Assembly (NCBI RefSeq): GCF_018437275.1
Contig: NZ_JAAMFK010000001.1
Location: 124,001-188,000 of the forward strand
Direction: 5' to 3'
Length of the DNA: 64,000 nucleotides
Source: Fructobacillus broussonetiae
GTDB taxonomy: Bacteria; Bacillota; Bacilli; Lactobacillales; Lactobacillaceae
A model generated the notes under the pieces. That model ran no database searches. It saw only the letters and a list, made by a program, of their open reading frames with translations, and was not told the origin of the DNA. Positions 53,251 to 63,115 of the stretch are shown here, piece by piece. Position numbers and translations under genes: made by a program. Each line of letters opens with the position of its first letter. Position 1 is the first letter of the stretch.

Positions 53251-54573
53251 ATGAACACACAAATTCGAGCAAACCAAATCAGCGAGGCAAATCATTTAAT
53301 CATTGGTGGTTGTGATGCCATTTCCTTAGCCAAAGAATTCGGTACGCCACTTGTTGTTTATGATGTCGCTCAAATCAAACAGCAGTTTCAAGATTTTCAA
53401 GAAGTTTTCCAAGAAAACGCTGTTGATTACGCCGTGTCTTACGCCAGCAAAGCCTTTGCCAACACGGCGATGTATCAATTAGTTCAGAAAATGAACGGTC
53501 ACATCGATGTCGTTTCCGCTGGAGAAATTCAGTTAGCCCTGCACGCTGGTTTTTCTGCAAGCCAGATGACCTTTCATGGCAATAACAAATCCCGAGAAGA
53601 ATTAACATTAGCCGTTAAAGCTGGCATTGGCGTCATCGCTTTAGATAATTTCCATGAAATTGACTTGCTTCATCAGATTTTGGCAGAACAGCAACGAAGC
53701 GTCGACGTGCTGCTTCGAATTACGCCTGGTATTTCAGCCCACACTCACGAATACATTCAAACCGGACAAGTTGATAGCAAGTTTGGTTTTGACCTTGAAT
53801 CAGGGCAGGTTGATCAAGCGCTTCAAAAAGCATTGCAAGAACCAAACATGAACGTGCTTGGCATTCACGCCCACATCGGTTCTCAAATCTTTGAACTCGC
53901 TGGCTTTGAAGGAGCAAGCGAAAAGTTAGTTGACTTGGCAGCCCGTTGGCAAAGAGAATACGACTTTGAAACCCAGGTCTTAAATGTTGGCGGTGGCTTT
54001 GGTATTCGCTATGTGAGTGACGATCAGCCACTGGCGCCACAAGATTTTGTGGCTACAATCATTCAAACGATTAAGAAAAGAACGCGAACCCTTGGCTTAA
54101 GAACGCCGGCCATATGGATTGAGCCTGGTCGTTCGATTGTTGGTCCAGCAGGCTATACCCTTTATACCGTTGGCGCTCGAAAAGACGTACCTGGTATTCG
54201 TTCCTATTTGGCAGTCGATGGTGGAATGGGAGACAATATTCGACCGGCTCTCTATGGCGCAGCATACGAAGCAGTTTTGGCCAATAAGCCAGAAGCACCG
54301 GCGAGTGAAATTGTCCGGATTGCTGGTAAGTATTGTGAATCAGGCGATATTTTGATTCAAGAACAGGCGATTCCAGAAACTAAGCCGGGTGACATTATTG
54401 CAGTGTTGAATACAGGTGCATACGGTTACTCGATGGCTTCGAATTACAATTTGAACGTTAAACCGGCAATCGTCTTTGCGGAAGGAGGCCGGGCGACATT
54501 AGTCACAAGGAGAGAACGAATTGAAGATATTGAACGGCTCGACTTTAACCTAGACGGTAGCCAACGTTCTTAA
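53251..54573 (+). CDS. lysA: Diaminopimelate decarboxylase
   Basis: 440 residues of the fold III PLP decarboxylases. The PLP lysine is in YAVSYASKAFAN (Lys67). HIGSQIFEL, LNVGGGFGIRY and YCESGDILI (active-site Cys near the dimer interface) are family motifs. It makes L-lysine from meso-DAP, the last step. The start follows GAGGAGAGG. First gene behind the lysine riboswitch; the next gene begins after 185 bases containing a 22-base tandem repeat. Confidence 0.96.
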   Translation: MNTQIRANQISEANHLIIGGCDAISLAKEFGTPLVVYDVAQIKQQFQDFQEVFQENAVDYAVSYASKAFANTAMYQLVQKMNGHIDVVSAGEIQLALHAGFSASQMTFHGNNKSREELTLAVKAGIGVIALDNFHEIDLLHQILAEQQRSVDVLLRITPGISAHTHEYIQTGQVDSKFGFDLESGQVDQALQKALQEPNMNVLGIHAHIGSQIFELAGFEGASEKLVDLAARWQREYDFETQVLNVGGGFGIRYVSDDQPLAPQDFVATIIQTIKKRTRTLGLRTPAIWIEPGRSIVGPAGYTLYTVGARKDVPGIRSYLAVDGGMGDNIRPALYGAAYEAVLANKPEAPASEIVRIAGKYCESGDILIQEQAIPETKPGDIIAVLNTGAYGYSMASNYNLNVKPAIVFAEGGRATLVTRRERIEDIERLDFNLDGSQRS

Positions 54574-54683
54574 CTTTGGAACAAAAAGCATCCTAAACAG
54601 TCATGAACGATTTGTTCACGTGTTAATAGAAGAAAACGAAATTTTTGTTCCCAAAAAATGCGCGTGATGAAGTAGAAACAAAA

Positions 54684-54727
54684 CGACTTTAGACTATGGT
54701 AAAAGCGACTTTAGACTAAGGTAAAAG
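54684..54727 (+). repeat. 22-bp tandem direct repeat upstream of dapH
   Basis: Two adjacent 22-base copies (54684-54705, 54706-54727) beginning CGACTTTAGACTA and differing at one base, 31 bases before the dapH start. It could be a protein-binding site or duplicated promoter part. Confidence 0.85.
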
Positions 54728-54758
54728 CACAAATTTAATGAAAGAAAAGGTGATCAAC

Positions 54759-55463
54759 ATGAAAGAAATGTCCGCACAAGAAATTATTCAATACATTGGT
54801 TCAGCGAAGAAGAAAACAGAAACAAAGGCTTACATAAAGGGTGATTTAAGTAAGTTAACTTATTCAAATGCACTGCGAGTCTTTGGCGATGAACATGTGG
54901 CAACAGTTTTTGGTGACTGGTCCGACATTGCGGCGCTGCTGGAACAGGACGGTATTGACGATTTCGAAATTGAGAACAACGTCCGGAATTCTGCGGTGCC
55001 ACTCTTGGACTTGAGGAACATTAACGCTCGTATTGAACCGGGCACGACGATTCGAGACCAGGTTCAAATTGGTGATAACGCGGTAATCATGATGGGAGCT
55101 GTCATTAACATCGGTTGTGAAATTGGCGCGGATTCAATGATTGACATGGGCGTTGTAATGGGCGGCCGAGCGGTTGTCGGAAAGCATTCGCACATTGGAG
55201 CTGGTGCGGTTTTGGCAGGTGTGATCGAACCGGCCTCCGCCAAACCGGTGGTGGTTGAAGACAACGTGTTGGTCGGTGCGAATGCCGTGATTATAGAGGG
55301 GGTTCGAATCGGTGAAGGTGCCGTGGTGGCAGCGGGTTCCATTGTGACGAAGGATGTCGCCCCATACACGGTCGTTGCTGGAAATCCAGCCCGGAAAGTG
55401 AAAGACGTGGATGCCAAAACGGAATCAAAGACGGGATTGGAAGATGATTTGAGAAAGTTGTGA
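54759..55463 (+). CDS. dapH: Tetrahydrodipicolinate N-acetyltransferase
   Basis: 234 residues from ATG 54759 (AAGGTGA upstream; the frame extends to 54738). An N-terminal helical domain is followed by a left-handed beta-helix of hexapeptide repeats ([29 protein letters not shown] and so on). [16 protein letters not shown] is the acetyl-CoA site. The acetyl branch is confirmed by DapL next to it. Confidence 0.95.
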   Translation: MKEMSAQEIIQYIGSAKKKTETKAYIKGDLSKLTYSNALRVFGDEHVATVFGDWSDIAALLEQDGIDDFEIENNVRNSAVPLLDLRNINARIEPGTTIRDQVQIGDNAVIMMGAVINIGCEIGADSMIDMGVVMGGRAVVGKHSHIGAGAVLAGVIEPASAKPVVVEDNVLVGANAVIIEGVRIGEGAVVAAGSIVTKDVAPYTVVAGNPARKVKDVDAKTESKTGLEDDLRKL

Positions 55464-55469
55464 GAGAAG

Positions 55470-56633
55470 ATGTTTCGAGAAGATGAGTTAATTGACATTC
55501 GAAGAGCGCTGCACAAGATTCCAGAGTTGGCGCTGGAGGAGCATGAAACACAGAATTTGTTGTTGAAGAAGCTTTCTCAAATGAATCAAGAAAACATGGT
55601 GATTTGCCGAATTGAAGGTCTTGATACAGCGTTGATGGTGAAAATTTCGGGCACCAATGCGAAGAAAACGATTGGTTACCGAGCGGATATGGATGCGTTG
55701 CCAGTCGTGGAGGAGACGGGTTTTGACTTTGCTTCGAGACACGAGGGACTGATGCATGCCTGTGGACACGACATTCATCTGACGGTGGCGCTGGGTCTGA
55801 TTGATTACTTTTCGGAAAACCAGCCGAAAGATGATTTATTATTCTTCTTCCAACCGGCAGAGGAGGAAAAGAACGGTGGTAAGTTGGCGTATGAGCTAGG
55901 GGCGTTTGAGGGCGATTGGCGACCGGACGAGATTTACGCGCTGCATGACAACCCGCTGTTGCCAGTGGGCAAGATTAGCTGCAGAATGGGGACGCTGTTT
56001 GCAGGAACAGTCGAGGTCGATGTTGATTTTATCGGCCAAAACGGCCATGCGGCCTACCCACACGATGCCAACGACATGGTGGTGGCGGCCTCAGCCTTCG
56101 TTATGCAGGTACAGAGTGTGATTGCGAGACGGATCGACCCATTAAAAGCCGCCGTCGCCACTTTCGGCCACCTACAAGCAGGGACAATCCGCAATGTCAT
56201 CACCGGCAAGGCTCGACTCGAGGGAACACTCCGCGGCCTGGAACAGGCAACGCTGGAACAGCTGATGAAGCACATCCAAAGAGTGGCCGATGGGATTGCG
56301 CTTGGGTATGACTGCCAAGTCCACGTAACGTTCCGCCAAGGGGGTTATTTACCCGTTGAAAACGCGGCTAAACAGACAAAAGACTTCATCTCCTTTATGG
56401 AGGAGCACCACCCCAATCAGTTTGAGATAACGGAACCGGCCATGACTGGTGAAGATTTCGGTTACTTACTATCGAAGATCCCTGGCACGATGTTTTGGTT
56501 GGGAGTTGAGGATGACCATCCCCTCCATTCAGTTCAATTTAACCCAAAGGAAGCAGCGATTGTACCGGCAATTGAGATTATCGCGGACTTTTTAACCCAT
56601 CGGATGCAAGAAAAAGAGGAAAACAATGTTTGA
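55470..56633 (+). CDS. dapL: N-acetyldiaminopimelate deacetylase
   Basis: 387 residues of the M20 family. [22 protein letters not shown] (metal ligands at about 97-101) and [13 protein letters not shown] are the active-site blocks. It removes acetate from N-acetyl-LL-DAP. It lies six bases after dapH and overlaps dapA by eight bases. Only distantly similar to the M20 protein at 7234-8370. Confidence 0.92.
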   Translation: MFREDELIDIRRALHKIPELALEEHETQNLLLKKLSQMNQENMVICRIEGLDTALMVKISGTNAKKTIGYRADMDALPVVEETGFDFASRHEGLMHACGHDIHLTVALGLIDYFSENQPKDDLLFFFQPAEEEKNGGKLAYELGAFEGDWRPDEIYALHDNPLLPVGKISCRMGTLFAGTVEVDVDFIGQNGHAAYPHDANDMVVAASAFVMQVQSVIARRIDPLKAAVATFGHLQAGTIRNVITGKARLEGTLRGLEQATLEQLMKHIQRVADGIALGYDCQVHVTFRQGGYLPVENAAKQTKDFISFMEEHHPNQFEITEPAMTGEDFGYLLSKIPGTMFWLGVEDDHPLHSVQFNPKEAAIVPAIEIIADFLTHRMQEKEENNV

Positions 56634-57510
56634 AAATATGGATTTAGTCACGGCGATTGTAACGCCTTTTAACGACATGAACGAAATTGACTTTGAAACT
56701 TTGGAAGAACTGACGAACCGCTACATCAAGGAAGGACACCGAGGTTTTATCATCGGTGGAACAACGGGTGAAGCGCCAACGCTGTCACACGAGGAGAAGC
56801 TCGAGCTCTACCGGCGTTTTGCTGAAATGGTGGCGGGACGCGTGCCCATCATCGCTGGGACGGGTTCAAATAATACGGCGGCCACCATTGCTTTTACAAA
56901 GGAAGTCAGTGAAATTGAAGGAATTTCCGCCGCGTTGGTCGTGGTTCCTTACTATAACAAGCCGAGCCAACGCCAAATGCTGGCGCATTTTGAAGCGGTG
57001 GCAGACGGCGGCAACCTGCCAGTCATCATTTACAACGTGCCGGGACGAGCGGCAGTGACGATGGCAAACGACACGATTGTGGCGTTGTCACAGCACCCAA
57101 ACATCATTGGTGTTAAGCAGTGTACGTCCGTGTCGGACTTGGAGTACCTCGTTGATCATACGGCTGAGAACTTTGCCGTCTATTCCGGCGAAGATGCGCA
57201 AGCGCTCTTTGCCCGAGTTGCTGGTGCAACGGGGATTATTTCGGTGGCTTCCCACCTTTACGGAAAGGAAATGCGCGCGATGTACGATGCCTTGTACAGT
57301 GGTCGCTATCAGTGGGCGGGGAAGTTGCAACGCTGGTTGACGCCCCGAATGAACGCGCTGTTCATGTTCCCATCGCCAGCACCTGTCAAGGCGTTGTTGA
57401 ACGAGGAGGGTCATCAGGTAGGGAGTTGTCGCTTACCAATTTTGCCACTGAATGAGGAGGAAGAAGAACAGTTGCACGCGGCTTTGAATGCAGAGGAGGT
57501 TTTTTCATGA
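56626..57510 (+). CDS. dapA: 4-hydroxy-tetrahydrodipicolinate synthase
   Basis: 294 residues of the class I aldolase family: [51 protein letters not shown] and IIGVKQC with the Schiff-base Lys. It condenses pyruvate with aspartate semialdehyde. It overlaps dapL upstream and dapB downstream by four bases. Confidence 0.96.
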   Translation: MFENMDLVTAIVTPFNDMNEIDFETLEELTNRYIKEGHRGFIIGGTTGEAPTLSHEEKLELYRRFAEMVAGRVPIIAGTGSNNTAATIAFTKEVSEIEGISAALVVVPYYNKPSQRQMLAHFEAVADGGNLPVIIYNVPGRAAVTMANDTIVALSQHPNIIGVKQCTSVSDLEYLVDHTAENFAVYSGEDAQALFARVAGATGIISVASHLYGKEMRAMYDALYSGRYQWAGKLQRWLTPRMNALFMFPSPAPVKALLNEEGHQVGSCRLPILPLNEEEEEQLHAALNAEEVFS

Positions 57511-58259
57511 TTCGAGTGATTGTTGCTGGATATAACGGATCGATGGGGCGCGCATCGCTGAACATGCTTTCACGGCAGCAAGCCATGGAAGTAGTTGGTG
57601 TGTACAGCCCAAACCGGCATGACGTTTTGGAGGGCGTTTCGGTGTTCCAATCATTGGAAGACATCGACGTCGAGGCGGATGTCTGGTTGGACTTTACGAC
57701 ACCTGATGCGGTCTATGAAAACGCCCATTTTGCCATCGATAATGGGCTCAAGCCCATTATCGGGACAACCGGGCTAACAGACGACCAGATTGCTGAATTG
57801 CAGGCCTATTCCAAAGAACGCAGCGTTTCCGGCCTAATCGTGCCCAACTTCTCCATGTCAGCCGTCCTTTTGATGAAGTTTTCAAAAGAAGCCGCCCGCT
57901 ACTTCCAAGACGTCGAAGTGATTGAAATGCACCACGAAGACAAGAAGGATACCCCTTCAGGAACCGCGCTATCAACTGCTAAGAGAATCGATGCCGTTCG
58001 AAAGCAGCATGAACAGGGCAACTCAAAAGAGACATTACCAGGTGCCCGCGGAGCCGATTATAACGGAATCCGGATTCACTCCGTTCGCCTACCAGGGTAC
58101 GTCGCTCACGAGCAAGTGCTATTTGGTGGTGAAGGGGAGGCCTTGACCATTCGTCAGGATAGCTTTAACCGCTCCTCCTTCATGAGTGGGGTAGCGCTCG
58201 CCATAGAAAAGGTCGACCAGGTCGACGGGTTGCAGGTCGGGTTAGAAACGGTCATGTAA
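57507..58259 (+). CDS. dapB: 4-hydroxy-tetrahydrodipicolinate reductase
   Basis: 250 residues. [18 protein letters not shown] is the NAD(P)H-binding motif, [11 protein letters not shown] and [12 protein letters not shown] follow, and [16 protein letters not shown] holds the active-site His and Lys residues. It acts directly after DapA. Coupled to dapA by the ATGA overlap. Confidence 0.96.
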   Translation: MIRVIVAGYNGSMGRASLNMLSRQQAMEVVGVYSPNRHDVLEGVSVFQSLEDIDVEADVWLDFTTPDAVYENAHFAIDNGLKPIIGTTGLTDDQIAELQAYSKERSVSGLIVPNFSMSAVLLMKFSKEAARYFQDVEVIEMHHEDKKDTPSGTALSTAKRIDAVRKQHEQGNSKETLPGARGADYNGIRIHSVRLPGYVAHEQVLFGGEGEALTIRQDSFNRSSFMSGVALAIEKVDQVDGLQVGLETVM

Positions 58260-58283
58260 ACAATTCGATAACAGGAGAAAAAG

Positions 58284-59468
58284 ATGACCAACTTAAAACA
58301 AGCATTAGAAAATACCTATAACCACCGATTGGATTTGGTGAAGGCATCCAAAATTCGTTCGTTCGATAACGAAATCTCCGCGATTCCGGACCTCGCCAAG
58401 TTAACCATTGGTGAGCCAGACCTCAAGACACCCGAGCACATCAAGCAAGCAGCGATTCGGGCGATGGAGGAAGACCAAACACACTACACAGCGCAAGCTG
58501 GAACAGCAAAAATCCAGGAAGCCATTGTTGGCTACTTGCAACGGAACCACAACCTCCACTATCAAGCAGACACCGAGATTGTCGTAACAGTTGGCGCGAC
58601 TGAAGCCATCTACGCCGTTTTTAAAACGCTCGTCAATCCAGGCGACCAATTCATTCTCCCGACTCCTTCCTTTGCCCTGTACGAGCCAATCATCACGCTC
58701 CTCGGTGGTGAGGTGATCGATATTGATACCTCAGCAACCAATTTCAGGCTTAGTCCGACGGTCTTGGAGGATACGTTAGCCACGCATTTTAAGGTCAAGG
58801 CGGTCCTGCTTTCCTATCCAAATAACCCCTCGGGAGTGACTTTGACAGAAGACGAAGTGCACGCCTTAGCAACGGTGATCAAGCAACACAACGTCTATGC
58901 CATCACGGATGAAATCTACAGTGATTTGGTCTACGATTTCGAGCCATACTCAATTGCCCGTGATTCACAAGACCAAACCATTTACATTTCTGGTGTGTCC
59001 AAAGCCTATGCCATGACAGGCTGGCGAATCGGCTTTGTGGCAGCACCAGAAGCCTTTCTAAAACGCCTCCGGAAGGTCCACGCGTTCATGGTGACCTGTC
59101 CATCCGCCATTGATCAAGCCGCCGCGGCGGAAGCCTTTTTAAATGGTGACAGTGATATTGAGACGATGCGCGCTTCATACCAGGAACGGCGCGACGTATT
59201 GGCCAGCGGCTTAACTCGATTAGGACTCGAATACTTAAAGCCAGCCGGGGCCTTCTATTTATTTATGAAGGTACCAGCCGAATTCGAGGGGGATGACCGC
59301 CACTTTGCCATCACGTTAGCTCAAGAGGCGAAAGTTGGCGTCATCCCTGGAAGTGCTTTTGGAAAAGGCGGAAACGGATACGTGCGCTTATCATACGCGT
59401 CTTCAATGACCGTTATTAAACGCGCCTTGGAACGAATTGAACAGTTTAAAAACGAAAGGGAAAACTAA
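58284..59468 (+). CDS. patA: Aminotransferase, probable N-acetyl-LL-DAP aminotransferase
   Basis: 394 residues of the class I/II PLP aminotransferases. Motifs: LTIGEPDLKTPEHIKQAA, LSYPNNPSGVTLTEDEV, AITDEIYSDLVYD and the PLP lysine in SGVSKAYAMTGWRIGF. Position in the DAP operon between dapB and asd identifies it as the N-acetyl-LL-2,6-diaminopimelate transaminase (PatA) rather than a general aspartate aminotransferase. The start follows CAGGAGA. Confidence 0.9.
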   Translation: MTNLKQALENTYNHRLDLVKASKIRSFDNEISAIPDLAKLTIGEPDLKTPEHIKQAAIRAMEEDQTHYTAQAGTAKIQEAIVGYLQRNHNLHYQADTEIVVTVGATEAIYAVFKTLVNPGDQFILPTPSFALYEPIITLLGGEVIDIDTSATNFRLSPTVLEDTLATHFKVKAVLLSYPNNPSGVTLTEDEVHALATVIKQHNVYAITDEIYSDLVYDFEPYSIARDSQDQTIYISGVSKAYAMTGWRIGFVAAPEAFLKRLRKVHAFMVTCPSAIDQAAAAEAFLNGDSDIETMRASYQERRDVLASGLTRLGLEYLKPAGAFYLFMKVPAEFEGDDRHFAITLAQEAKVGVIPGSAFGKGGNGYVRLSYASSMTVIKRALERIEQFKNEREN

Positions 59469-59469
59469 A

Positions 59470-60528
59470 ATGAGAACTTATACAGTCGCTATCCTTGGCG
59501 CCACAGGCGCCGTCGGAACACGTTTAATGGAACAACTGGAACAATCAACAATTCCTGTCTCCAGCGTTAAGCTGTTGGCATCGAAGGGATCGGCTGGAAA
59601 GACATTGACTTTTAAAGAAGAAGACGTGGTGATTGAAGAAGCAACACCAGAAGCCTTTGATGGCGTTGATATTGTCTTGGCGTCTGCTGGCGGCTCCGTT
59701 TCAAAGCGCTTACTACCAGAGGCGGTGAAGCGAGGCGCTGTTTGCATCGACAACACATCGGCTTTCCGAATGGAACCCGATGTGCCGTTGGTCGTACCCG
59801 AAGTTAATCCTGAACAGCTCCGTCACCACCACGGCATCATTGCCAATCCGAACTGTTCAACGATTCAAATGGTCGTTGCTTTGAAGCCTTTGGCCGAGCG
59901 CTTTGGACTGAATCAAGTGATTGTATCGACGTACCAGGCCGCATCGGGAGCTGGTCAATCGGCCTTGAACGAATTCTTCGAACAGAGTCAAGCGTACCTA
60001 GACAATCGTCGGATGGAAGCGAACATCTTACCAACGAAGGGCGACAAGAAGCACTATCCGCTGGCCTTTAACTTACTGCCACAGATTGACGTCTTTGAAG
60101 ACGATGGCTATACTCATGAAGAGTGGAAGATGATTCACGAGACGAAGAAGATCATGCGAAACGATATGAATGATTCAAAGTTAAAAGTCACGGCCACCTG
60201 CGTGCGAGTCCCAGTCCCAATTTCACACGGAGAATCCGTCTACGTTGAATTGAACAACAAAAACGCGACAGTTGCAGATGTTTTCAATGCCTTAGGCACT
60301 GGTGAGGGGATTATTCTAGAGGATGACCCAAGTCACCAAGTCTATCCGCAACCCCTGAATGCGGAAGGGAAGCGCGATACCTTCGTTGGCCGAATTCGAG
60401 CCGACAAAGAAAATCCGGGCGCCTTCAATCTCTGGGTGGTATCCGACAACTTACTCAAGGGAGCGGCATGGAATACTGTTGAAATTGCCGAACGGCTTGT
60501 AGCAGGCGATTTAGTTCACGTGAAATAA
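59470..60528 (+). CDS. asd: Aspartate-semialdehyde dehydrogenase
   Basis: 352 residues from ATG 59470 (AAAGGGAAA upstream); the frame extends to 59437 over the end of patA. VAILGATGAVGTRLMEQLE is the NADP motif, ANPNCSTIQMV has the catalytic Cys, and RVPVPISHGESVYVEL the catalytic His region. It supplies the semialdehyde for DapA. Last gene of the operon. Confidence 0.96.
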   Translation: MRTYTVAILGATGAVGTRLMEQLEQSTIPVSSVKLLASKGSAGKTLTFKEEDVVIEEATPEAFDGVDIVLASAGGSVSKRLLPEAVKRGAVCIDNTSAFRMEPDVPLVVPEVNPEQLRHHHGIIANPNCSTIQMVVALKPLAERFGLNQVIVSTYQAASGAGQSALNEFFEQSQAYLDNRRMEANILPTKGDKKHYPLAFNLLPQIDVFEDDGYTHEEWKMIHETKKIMRNDMNDSKLKVTATCVRVPVPISHGESVYVELNNKNATVADVFNALGTGEGIILEDDPSHQVYPQPLNAEGKRDTFVGRIRADKENPGAFNLWVVSDNLLKGAAWNTVEIAERLVAGDLVHVK

Positions 60529-60534
60529 TTGAAG

Positions 60535-60568
60535 AAAAGGCCGTTTCGTAATGAAAACGGTCTATTTT
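60535..60568 (+). terminator. Terminator of the lysine operon
   Basis: GGCCGTTT / AAAACGGTC hairpin with a T-rich tail. Confidence 0.7.
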
Positions 60569-60612
60569 ATTCAAAATATTAATTACTAAATCCTAACTCT
60601 TTATTCACATGT

Positions 60613-60643
60613 AGTTGGTTGTATACTACAAATGTAAACAACT
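60613..60643 (+). promoter_or_regulatory. Probable operator/promoter of RHH gene
   Basis: The outer inverted repeat AGTTG (60613-60617) / CAACT (60639-60643) encloses TTGTATACTACAA, which also contains a -10-like TATACT (60622-60627). Typical of autoregulated antitoxin promoters. Confidence 0.45.
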
Positions 60644-60662
60644 CAATAAGGAGTCGCTAATA

Positions 60663-60866
60663 ATGGTTGTAACGAGTGTTCGACTGAATGACGAAACTAT
60701 CCAATGGGCAAAGAAACTAGCTGATTTTAAAGGCATTTCAATGACTGGTTTGTTAGCCAATCTAATCGAAGAAGCAAAACAAGATGATCAGGATTATCAA
60801 GATGCCATGGCGGTCGTTCACGCCCCTCAACGATGCAGTGTTAACCGCATCGTTTTTCTTATATAA
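60663..60866 (+). pseudogene. RHH antitoxin-like protein, C-terminus replaced
   Basis: From ATG 60663 (AAGGAG upstream) it encodes VVTSVRLNDETIQWAKKLADFKGISMTGLLANLIEEA, a ribbon-helix-helix DNA-binding domain of the RelB/DUF6290 type. After DYQDAMAVVHA the frame runs into a terminator hairpin (AACGATGC...GCATCGTTTTTC) and ends with an unrelated tail, so the natural C-terminus and any toxin gene have been deleted. Confidence 0.65.
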
Positions 60867-60902
60867 TGAAGGGTAAGAACTGACTTTTAAAGAAGATAAG
60901 GG

Positions 60903-61239
60903 AAATACATCATCATTACTGAAAAGCCAAGTGCCCGCAAAAACTTCGCCAAGGCGCTGGGGGGGCCAAAGTGGTCACATCGCCGATTATGACTTTGAAT
61001 TAGCGAATCTGCGGGGGCATGTAATGACGCTCAAGGAACCCGATCAGCAAGTTCCCGCCGAACTCAAAAAGCGCTACGAGTCTTGGAAGTTGCAGGACTT
61101 ACCCTGGAATCTACAAGACCTTTCCTGGAAGCGAACTTACATCAGGTCCTACAAACCACGCTCTAAGAAAAGCGAGAGTACGAAAAAGCTGGTCGATGAG
61201 TTAAAGGAACAAGCGAACCAGGGCTTCTTTCACGGATGA
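60903..61239 (+). pseudogene. topB: Remnant of topoisomerase III (TopB)
   Basis: IITEKPSARKNFAKALGG is the TOPRIM start of type IA topoisomerases, but it lacks its ATG and shifts frame in a run of seven G near 60958-60964. The other frame continues with ANLRGHVMTLKEP and LPWNLQDLSWKRTYIRSY, then ends after about 110 of some 700 residues. Such topB genes are usually carried by plasmids or integrative elements of lactic acid bacteria. Confidence 0.75.
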
Positions 61240-61578
61240 AAGTCAAAAGAGCCTGATCAAAATCTTCAGCCAATTGAAAGTAAAGCATAGAAAAAATAAA
61301 AAAATTTTCAAATAAAAAAAGCCTTATACCAAGCCTCAGAGCGATTATTAATTAACGTTGTTAATTTAGCGGTTGCAATTTTCGAACGCTTTGTTACTTT
61401 ACATAATATATATTATCGAAAGTAACATCAGTATCAACTAAAGATATTACCTATCGATGACAGATGTTTCAATTATATTATGAAGCCCTCTTCATTTCTA
61501 CTAACTTTATAAAGATACAGGACAAAATAAAAAGCATCCACTTAATGCGCTGCTTTTTTTATTTACTTTAACTACTTA
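61240..61578. other. AT-rich gene-free stretch
   Basis: About 340 bases, very AT-rich. It contains an inverted repeat TTACTTT (61393-61399) / AAAGTAA flanking an ATATATAT core, and a T-ended hairpin (AAAAAGCA...TGCTTTTTTT) near 61530-61560. No gene was recognised; possibly leftover mobile DNA. Confidence 0.4.
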
Positions 61579-61719
61579 CTAATCAAAGACCATTGCTCTA
61601 ATGGTTTCGGCTGATACGGTCTTATAATCTTCACCATGAATCACTGACATTGCTTCTTGATAATCTTTTTTATCCTGAAGCTCTTCAAGATCTACTTTGT
61701 TTAGCTTATCAATATTCAT
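61579..61719 (-). CDS. 46-residue antitoxin-like small protein
   Basis: A short frame after AAGGAG encodes a protein ending DYQEAMSVIHGEDYKTVSAE and a few more residues. The DYQEAMSVIHG block matches the C-terminal half of the RHH antitoxin at 60663 (DYQDAMAVVHA), so this may be an antitoxin piece missing the DNA-binding domain. No toxin gene is adjacent. Confidence 0.5.
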   Translation of the reverse strand: MNIDKLNKVDLEELQDKKDYQEAMSVIHGEDYKTVSAETIRAMVFD

Positions 61720-61739
61720 ATAGACTCCTTATCGTTAAA

Positions 61740-62393
61740 TTATCCATTTACTACCGTAAATCGTTCCTGATTGTGCTGATTCTTAATAGCTTCCTGGATA
61801 ACTGCGTATGCCATTGTTCCAGACGTCGTTTCAGACACGTTTTGATCGTTTTTTAATCGGATGTCCGTACCATACAAAATATTTGAGCTCTGAGCGCCTG
61901 GCACAAAACTTTCACCTGGTGACACACCATACCAATTGACGTTTTTAACGTTACGAAGGAATTCTAGCTCGTACAGTTGGTTCTCTGGTGTTGCACGCCA
62001 TGGTTTCGTTGAATCGTCTGATTTAATCAAATCATAGACTAATTGCTGCTTCTTTTCATCTGTGTACAGGCTTCCGGCACCCAAAATGAATCCGATCCGG
62101 GTCTGACTTGCCCGTAACAAAGAAATCAATCTTGTAGATAAGTCAACTTGTAAGTACGCTTTCTTCGGTTCGCAACTAAAAGCATCGATAATGACGTCAA
62201 TGCCCTTAAAATCCTCATGGTTTAAGTAAAATGCGTCTTTAACTAACAACTCAACGGATGGATACTGATCCTTCAATTGATTCAGTTTTTCAACGTTTCG
62301 ACCGTTGGCCACAACCTCTAAATTCTGCTTCAGAGCTTCCTGTACCAATTCTGAACCGGCCATGCCCGTTGCACCAATAATAAGTACTTTCAT
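61740..62393 (-). CDS. NAD(P)-binding (NmrA/atypical SDR) protein
   Basis: 217 residues. VLIIGATGMAGSELVQEALK is the Rossmann motif, VVANGRNVEKL the typical second-strand Arg, and IDAFSCEP, FILGAGSLY and NVNWYGVSPGESF fit the NAD(P)H-binding family (PF13460) seen in flavin reductase/anti-sigma-like proteins. The catalytic role is unknown. Start directly preceded by a weak site (GAGGTTTTTATCG). Monocistronic. Confidence 0.8.
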   Translation of the reverse strand: MKVLIIGATGMAGSELVQEALKQNLEVVANGRNVEKLNQLKDQYPSVELLVKDAFYLNHEDFKGIDVIIDAFSCEPKKAYLQVDLSTRLISLLRASQTRIGFILGAGSLYTDEKKQQLVYDLIKSDDSTKPWRATPENQLYELEFLRNVKNVNWYGVSPGESFVPGAQSSNILYGTDIRLKNDQNVSETTSGTMAYAVIQEAIKNQHNQERFTVVNG

Positions 62394-62582
62394 CGATAAA
62401 AACCTCCATTTAGTTCTATTATAGTCTTAATCAAAATCGATGAAAGAAATAGAAGAAATAAGTTTCTTAAATGTCGTGTTTAAAGCTTATCTCAGCCCCT
62501 TTTTTAATGTAATTAAATTGTTACTTACGAAGAAAATTTTTATGTGCTAGAGTAAAAAACGTTTGATAAAAGGAGAAAATAA

Positions 62583-63050
62583 ATGCCACGGAATTTAAAA
62601 GAAGAACTTGTCTTCATGCTGGTCATGGCTGGCTTGATGGTTCTTGGAATGTCAATCTATAACGTCTACCTTGCACAAGGAATCGACAATCGTTTCTGGA
62701 ATGAAATCATCTTTGGATACCCCATCGCGTTAATTGTTGCCATGTTGTTGGACTTCTTCTTAGTTGGTCCAATCGCTAAAGGAATCGCCTTCAAGGCCAT
62801 TATCCCTAACTACAAGGAAAAGAGCCCAATCAAGATTGGGCTCACGATTTCTGTCTTGATGGTCCTTGGAATGGTCACTTGCATGTCACTCTTCGGTGTC
62901 CTCATTAATGGTCAAGCCGTTACCATGTACGGTCACGCCTGGATCATGAACTTCATTGTTGCCCTTCCCTTGCAGCTAATCGTTGTTGCCCCAATTGCAC
63001 GCGCAGTGCTTGGTAAGGTACAAGCAAAGGCCGATGCGGTTAACGCCTAA
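62583..63050 (+). CDS. DUF2798 family membrane protein
   Basis: 155 residues with four hydrophobic segments. Two similar halves (LVFMLVMAGLMVLGMSIYNV... and IGLTISVLMVLGMVTCMSLFGVL...) give the DUF2798 (PF11391) repeat arrangement with GYPIALIVAMLLDFFLVGPIAKGIAF. Function unknown. Start after AAGGAGA. A truncated copy is at 48831-49003. Confidence 0.88.
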   Translation: MPRNLKEELVFMLVMAGLMVLGMSIYNVYLAQGIDNRFWNEIIFGYPIALIVAMLLDFFLVGPIAKGIAFKAIIPNYKEKSPIKIGLTISVLMVLGMVTCMSLFGVLINGQAVTMYGHAWIMNFIVALPLQLIVVAPIARAVLGKVQAKADAVNA

Positions 63051-63115
63051 TTAATTGAAGTAAATGGCGACGAAGTGTTTCATTGCTTGTCATGACAATC
63101 AAAAAATAAGCATAC

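Noticed and set aside
55064-55551. Long minus-strand frames opposite dapH
   Set aside because: Shadow frames of a hexapeptide-repeat gene, with low-complexity translation.
61240-61578. Non-coding RNA gene in the AT-rich gap
   Set aside because: Only a weak inverted repeat and a terminator-like hairpin are visible; not enough to name an RNA.
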